Part shown: piece by piece, positions 59,198-64,000 of the stretch | How the letters are laid out: each line of letters begins with the position of its first letter | How positions within the stretch are numbered: position 1 is the first letter of the stretch | Source of the DNA: Membranipora membranacea | Taxonomy: Eukaryota > Bryozoa > Gymnolaemata > Cheilostomatida > Membraniporidae | DNA: 64,000 nucleotides | Assembly: GCA_914767715.1 (NCBI GenBank) | Contig: OU612065.1 | Coordinates: 9,116,001-9,180,000, forward strand | Direction of reading: 5' to 3' | Translations under genes and position numbers: made by a program | Notes under the pieces: generated by a model | Seen by the model: the letters and a program-made list of their open reading frames with translations, nothing else | Told to the model about the DNA's origin: nothing | The model's database searches: none

Positions 59198-60229
59198 CAG
59201 TTAAGCGCTAAGACCAGTTGGACTCCAAAATAGGACATTTACTTGAAAAAGTGACAACTTTTGTATTGCGTAGGTTAGATGGGATAGTGTGACCTCAATG
59301 ATGTCTCACCTCTAGATCTGATATGTCTTGACAAGGTTTTATGAAGAGGAGGGTATCACATACCATGGTCTATGGTGGAGAAGTTGTCCTCTCTCTCTTT
59401 TGATTTAGAAGATAGGGACAACTCCCAAGCTTGATGTGTGGTCTCCTCAGTAACCGAGAAACAACATGGCGGCCGAGAAGCTGAAAAAATCAATGTGAAT
59501 CCAGCTGTTTTTGAGTGATTATATAATTAACAATACGCAATTATAGTTCAGCTTTCTCAGTTCTCGTACCTTGTGCCTTAGCTTTCAAACCGCATACTGT
59601 GAGTCAACATACATACTAACTATCAGATCAGTTATCATGATTATATTTGTTGGACTCACTAAGGAGTTAGTAGAGGGAGTCACTCCCATGTTGTCGACTC
59701 AGCAGTAGTAGTACTGACTGTGCAATGAACTCCCTCATTGGACTGAGTCAACATGAGTATGAGTTCATCAGTAGAGTACTATGACTATTACCTTACTGGT
59801 AGATTTGGTTTCTATATTTAGCTACTACCAGCTAAGGGATCATTGCTGCTGCCTTTGTTTATTATCTGTTGGAACAAGGTCACAACATGGTGCTCTATCC
59901 AAGGAGCTTGCCTATCCCTACTATATGATATCATTGTTGTAGACTGCTCAGATCATCTTACTAGATAAGATAGGATCGACAAATGAACTCATTGATAATG
60001 AACTCATTGGATGACTGCTTGTTCATTATTAACATAGGAGACAATCCTATAATTGCAATACCATCAGTTGTTTCTGTGATCTGAGAACTCCATTCTTGGC
60101 AGTGATTTGTATACCTCATTAATTTAATGAGACGAGTAGACGAATACAGCCAGAATTCTTTTGGAATTGTGGTCTCTGGGCACAAGTTTTTGTCTACTCT
60201 ATTCCATGTAGAGACCTAGGTGTCAGGAA

Positions 60230-60305
60230 TAGCTCATAGGCCAGTGGTAGACCGCTGTCCTCAGCATCACAAGGATATGAGCTTGATCCTCAGCCGTGCC
60301 CGATG
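60230..60305 (+). repeat. tRNA-derived SINE head
   Basis: CCAGTGGTAGACCGCTGTCC (A box) and GAGCTTGATCCTC (B box, 60279-60291) occur at tRNA spacing, with CTCAGCCGTGCCCGATG after them. The acceptor stem does not close, so it is a SINE, not a tRNA gene. Confidence 0.6.
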
Positions 60306-60892
60306 ATGCAGACTCCTGGTTTGACTGTCGCTGGTTATTTACCTTCGCCAACCCAAAAAATGAATTACATTCTTACCTCAACGTTCAGTTACAATGGTCA
60401 CGAAGTTTTGCGCTGGTGACTTGCCACAAACCAAGGAAATTAGGTTCAGCTGTTGCCTGTCTTGGTATGCTCTGTTGTTCGGGTTTCGCGGAGCTCACTA
60501 AAACAGAAAGTAGCATGTTTCATAGACATGCGGCAGCCCACAAAAGACAGATGTAAACACCGAATGCCTTGTGAAATATGCTTGGTGTTTGATTGAAAAT
60601 TTAGTCACATTAAAGAAAACCACTGTCATTGCCTTGCACCAGCTTCCAGTTAGTTGGGAAGGATACTAGTAGGCAGGCATTATGTTTGTAGTCTGCAGTG
60701 GGACTTTATGCTTGTGTGACACAGACACATGTACACATATATGGATAAGTGATACCCCCTGACACAACACCATCTATCATGTAAATATATCTATATCTGT
60801 TTTGCGGTTAAACTTATCAAAGTGTGAATTTCTCTGAAATGCTCAAATTTCCAGCCTATGTAATCACTAATTTTTGACAGCTACAGACAATC

Positions 60893-63819
60893 ATGGATAT
60901 CTTTGGCAAGACCTCCCCTTCGACTAAAAAGAAGTCACCTTTCCAGTCAGAGTTGACGGCAAAGATGAGGGAAAGAAAATCACAGGGTCTTGGAGCCGAT
61001 CTCACTGAGACCGAAGATGATGATGATGAAGCCTTAGCTAGTGATGATGGTGAGTTCAATCAAACCTTTGATATACGATGATAATGATCATGCTATCTGT
61101 TTCACCTGCTATCCATAGCTGGTAATATTGTATTTTGAGCAAGTGGCATGGGGGTACAAAATGGGTATGTTAGTAGGTAATTCATTCAACTGCGGCGGCC
61201 ACTTCCGTTCACAGCAAAACAAATGTCTGATTTTTCTGCCATGAACATCCCGGTATGCCTAATCCTAAAATATCCTTTAATTTTAGACATTCTTGCTGCG
61301 TACAGTCTGACATCGAAGGCTCAGCCTCGATCACAATCACCTTGGAGGGCCGAAGCTGAAGGGCGTACAACTCCCAGAGTAGAGCCTCCAAAACCGCAGT
61401 CAAGAAATAATATTGGTGCTACAGATTCCAAACAAAAGCAAAAGATTCCGATCAAGTAAAGCCATAACCACAGCATACAATCGCTATGGTCATTTTAAAT
61501 TTTTTAGCTATTTTCTATCTTCATCGTTACTAAATTCTAACTCCTTTCTACAATTCCACTCTCCATTCCAACTACAACCAATGTTCTACTAACTATCCAC
61601 TCCATCCAAAAACTCTATCCAGCCAACTAAATGATGTTGTTTCATAGCTCTGGCACTGAATCCTATGAAAGAAGAGTCCTTTCTATCTGACTGAGGTGAT
61701 GACGGAATTTTATTTTTTGTTGAATTGACTCTTTTTGGATCATCAGGCTCATCTCTGATTTTATTATTCATGTTGGAGTCCCTAACATAAACCAGGAGAG
61801 AAAGTTCATAATATCGAATAATCTGTGTCTCCACTACATTTATTTCACACCTGAGTTCATAAGTCTAATGCTTGATGTAACCCTTGTTTACGGTAGACCA
61901 AAGAATGAGCTCGACAGACTCCTAGCCGACAATGATGAGGATGAAAACAAACTTCTACAGACACAGAAAAAACCTTGGCAGCCTCCACAATTCAAAGACT
62001 TCTCAAATAAACCTGAGCCAAAGTAAATCATTTATCAACTATGTGTCTAGCTTACTGTCTTGTCAAGGCTTCTGTCAGATTACCTCGATGTGATCCTAAT
62101 CATCTCATGAGTAATGATATGCTCTACCCTGTAGCGCCCTTCCTCACCCTGTACAAGTTACAAAGGGCCCTCCTTGCTTCCTTTTTTAATTGTTTGATTT
62201 TATTATGCACTTGGTATCACTGAGTGTATATTGATAAAATGAGTGATAACAAGACTGTTGTACATACACCTTGTACATGCATGTTTGTATGGTTTCAACT
62301 AATGTTGTTTTGTGAAATGTGATTATAATCACCTTTATACTGGCATGACACCTACTATTTACAACTAAGGTCTTGAATAACATATAATCTTGCAATTGGT
62401 AGGCCACAGCCAAGAGGAAGTCGTCAGACAGAACCATCATTCCTGAAGTCAGCGAAGCAGCGAGGCTCTCTGCTCGAGGATGATGAGAATAGTGATGATG
62501 AGTTAACAGGAGCTTATACCAGACAGCTACAACAGCAGAGGCAATCGCCTCGCAGTGGTGAGTTAAGTTATAGCCTACATGGGAAGACATATCAGTATCT
62601 AGTTATTACAGTGATCAATATATAATAGACCAGGATTGGAAACTTTAAAAAGTCAACTGCAACTAGCTCACTATTACACCACATCGGCCAAAATCTACTT
62701 AATAAAAAAATTGTTCGACAATATCAACTGACGTAAGGTTGAGAATTGCTGTAGTAAGTTTGTATCAGTGGTAAACTGTAGAAATCTAGTATTGCAGTAT
62801 TTAATTTAGCGTATATTACCTTGTTTTAGGCAAACAAACGCCAGTTGAGAGCAGAAATAATCAATTTAGTAACAAGGAAAGACAAAGCCCTTCGGCCGAG
62901 GGTAGGAAGGATAGCCTTGGGAGAGCTAGTCCTAAATCTAAAGAAGATGATGTTTTTGGCAGTAGAGCATCGGGAAAACCAAAGTCAGGCAGCAATCTTG
63001 ATGACATTTTTGGTAAACGAAAGAGCCCGACAGACCAGGATTTATTCGGTGGCAGGAAAACTCCTAAAGAAGCTGAACAGGGCAGGAAGACTCCTACCAA
63101 TGGGAGTAAAAGTCCAAAGAGCGAAGATTTATTTGGTAGAAAGACACCAACACAAAGAGAGGACCCTTTTGGACGCAAGTCTCCAGCACTGAAGGAAGAT
63201 CCATTTGGTAGAAAACCTCAAACCAGCGCAGGACCCAGCATGGATGATATATTTGGTGGAAAAAAGAGAGCAGAAAGTCCTTTGTTCAAGTCAAAGCAGC
63301 GGGGAACTGAAGAATCACCTCGGGAAATTTCACAGGCAGGTGGGAAAAAAGGTTCATACATGGCGAGCCTGCTAGCTGATTCAGATGAGGAGAGAGATGA
63401 TGGACAAGCCAAACCAAAGACCAGAACATCTTATATGGATAATTTACTAGGAGATGACCATGGTCAACAAAAGGTAAGGGTAGTTTAATACCTGAAAAAA
63501 GCTGTATCAATGAGATAATTAATAGATCCAATTTTGCCAATATCAATGTTCAATACGTGGTAACCTTCTTATTCTCACAGCTTAATTTGTATGCTATGGG
63601 ATCATACAACTTCCATTTACAGGCGACCTCACAAACACGTACAGCTTACATGGATAGTTTACTTGGTGATAAATCTGAAGGAGAACGCAAGCCACGTCCA
63701 CGCCTCAGGGCTCCACCTACCGAGAAACAGCAGGGTGAGGAAAGAGACAGCTCATTGGCTCGAGATGTTGACAAAGATCCGATGATGATTCAGCAACAGA
63801 AAAAGGAAAGAGAAGCCAA
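60893..63819 (+). CDS. low-complexity protein with FG-(R/K)K-(S/T)P motifs, possibly FBF1-like; 3' end outside window
   Basis: Six in-phase exons are visible: 60893-61049, 61287-61455, 61897-62022, 62403-62557, 62830-63473 and 63623-63819 (ends in phase 2 at a GTAAGA donor, so the gene continues). About 482 residues are read. The protein is charged and disordered. It starts MDIFGKTSPSTKKKSPF, has an acidic patch TETEDDDDEALASDDG and ELDRLLADNDEDE, then many copies of D(D/L/P)FG(R/K/G)K-(S/T)P in exon 5, then SYMASLLADSDEE, SYMDNLLGDD and AYMDSLLGDK. The last visible residues (PMMIQQQKKEREAK) look like the entry into a coiled coil. Fas-binding factor 1, a centriolar distal-appendage protein, has a similar plan (disordered N-half with (L/D)LLG motifs, coiled-coil C-half), but this assignment is tentative. 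An extra exon between 61455 and 61897 cannot be excluded. Confidence 0.6.
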
Positions 63820-64000
63820 GTAAGATAACGCCTAGTGTGTAAGAATATATATAGCACACAACCACCAAACTGCAACGGGAATCAATTTGTATCTATTTGA
63901 AAAAAGAAAGCTAACACTGAAAAAATGCAGAATCTATTTTCTGATTTGTATATGCCATTTTAAAGTTCTACCATTTAGATTGCAACTCCATATACTATTA

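Larger units (their letters stand above)
58368..60892. other. intergenic region with repeats
   Basis: It holds the HDAC 3'UTR, a G run at 58897, a foldback MITE (59097-59197), an imperfect inverted repeat near 59680-59770 and a SINE-like tRNA segment (60230-60305). An 86-codon ORF at 60296-60556 overlaps the SINE body and is not considered a gene. Confidence 0.5.

Noticed and set aside
60296-60556. 86-codon ORF
   Set aside because: It overlaps the body of a tRNA-derived SINE; no evidence that it is translated.
61630-61690. Extra exon of the FBF1-like gene after TTTCATAG
   Set aside because: A possible acceptor is present, but it meets an in-frame stop or lacks a matching donor. Exons 61287-61455 and 61897-62022 already join in phase without it.
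1-64000. CRISPR arrays, operons, bacterial IS or phage genes
   Set aside because: No regularly spaced direct repeats with spacers and no prokaryotic gene organisation; genes have spliceosomal introns throughout.

Overview
The window is nuclear DNA from an animal, not a prokaryote. Genes are split by short GT-AG introns. The families are metazoan: a class I histone deacetylase, a PAR-type bZIP factor, the cytosolic tRNA thiolase CTU1, a ciliary microtubule-inner protein and a very large secreted thrombospondin-repeat protein. The spacers are AT-rich and carry LINEs, a hAT-like element, foldback elements and tRNA-derived SINE-like pieces. A marine invertebrate fits best. The phylum cannot be fixed from the sequence alone; a non-bilaterian animal is possible but is only a guess.

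Layout. Bases 1-12,000 hold no convincing host gene: foldback repeats, a decayed minus-strand CR1/L2-like LINE (5.6-9.4 kb; ORF1 has a PHD-like finger, ORF2 an endonuclease and reverse transcriptase) and a plus-strand LINE 3' fragment. Then follow CTU1 (12,083-16,868, +, 6 exons), a PAR/HLF-like bZIP gene (18,305-19,506, +) and an MXRA7-like single-pass membrane protein (20,624-23,837, -, 4 exons) with repeated Cys-Pro motifs. The centre is a 32-exon gene (25,470-40,107, +) for a predicted secreted protein of about 1,766 residues: signal peptide, PAN/apple-like, EGF-like, two TSP1, SRCR, 21 TSP1 and a CNTNAP-type fibrinogen-like domain. Most TSP1 repeats sit one per exon, with 165-bp phase 1-1 exons.

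Next come two small three-exon cysteine-rich genes that I do not recognise (41,375-43,652 and 46,321-47,375, both +). They are paralogues by sequence, intron phase and length (109 residues each). The second lies inside an intron of the oppositely oriented ciliary gene CIMIP2/FAM166-like (44,734-50,318, -, 7 exons). That gene is head-to-head with an HDAC1/2 gene (50,657-58,367, +, 12 exons) across about 340 bp containing RFX-like half-sites. HDAC intron 1 holds an antisense LINE with a 664-codon open reverse-transcriptase ORF. The right edge carries the 5' part of a gene for a low-complexity, possibly FBF1-like protein (60,893 to beyond the window).

There is no operon logic. The genes are independent apart from the divergent CIMIP2-like/HDAC pair, the nested gene and the extracellular gene cluster at 25-47 kb. 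The best candidates for something undescribed are the cysteine-rich pair, the exon-by-exon TSP1 array and the Cys-Pro-rich MXRA7 relative. All gene models were spliced by hand from reading frame, splice consensus and phase agreement, with no transcript evidence. 'CDS' coordinates span first to last coding base including introns.
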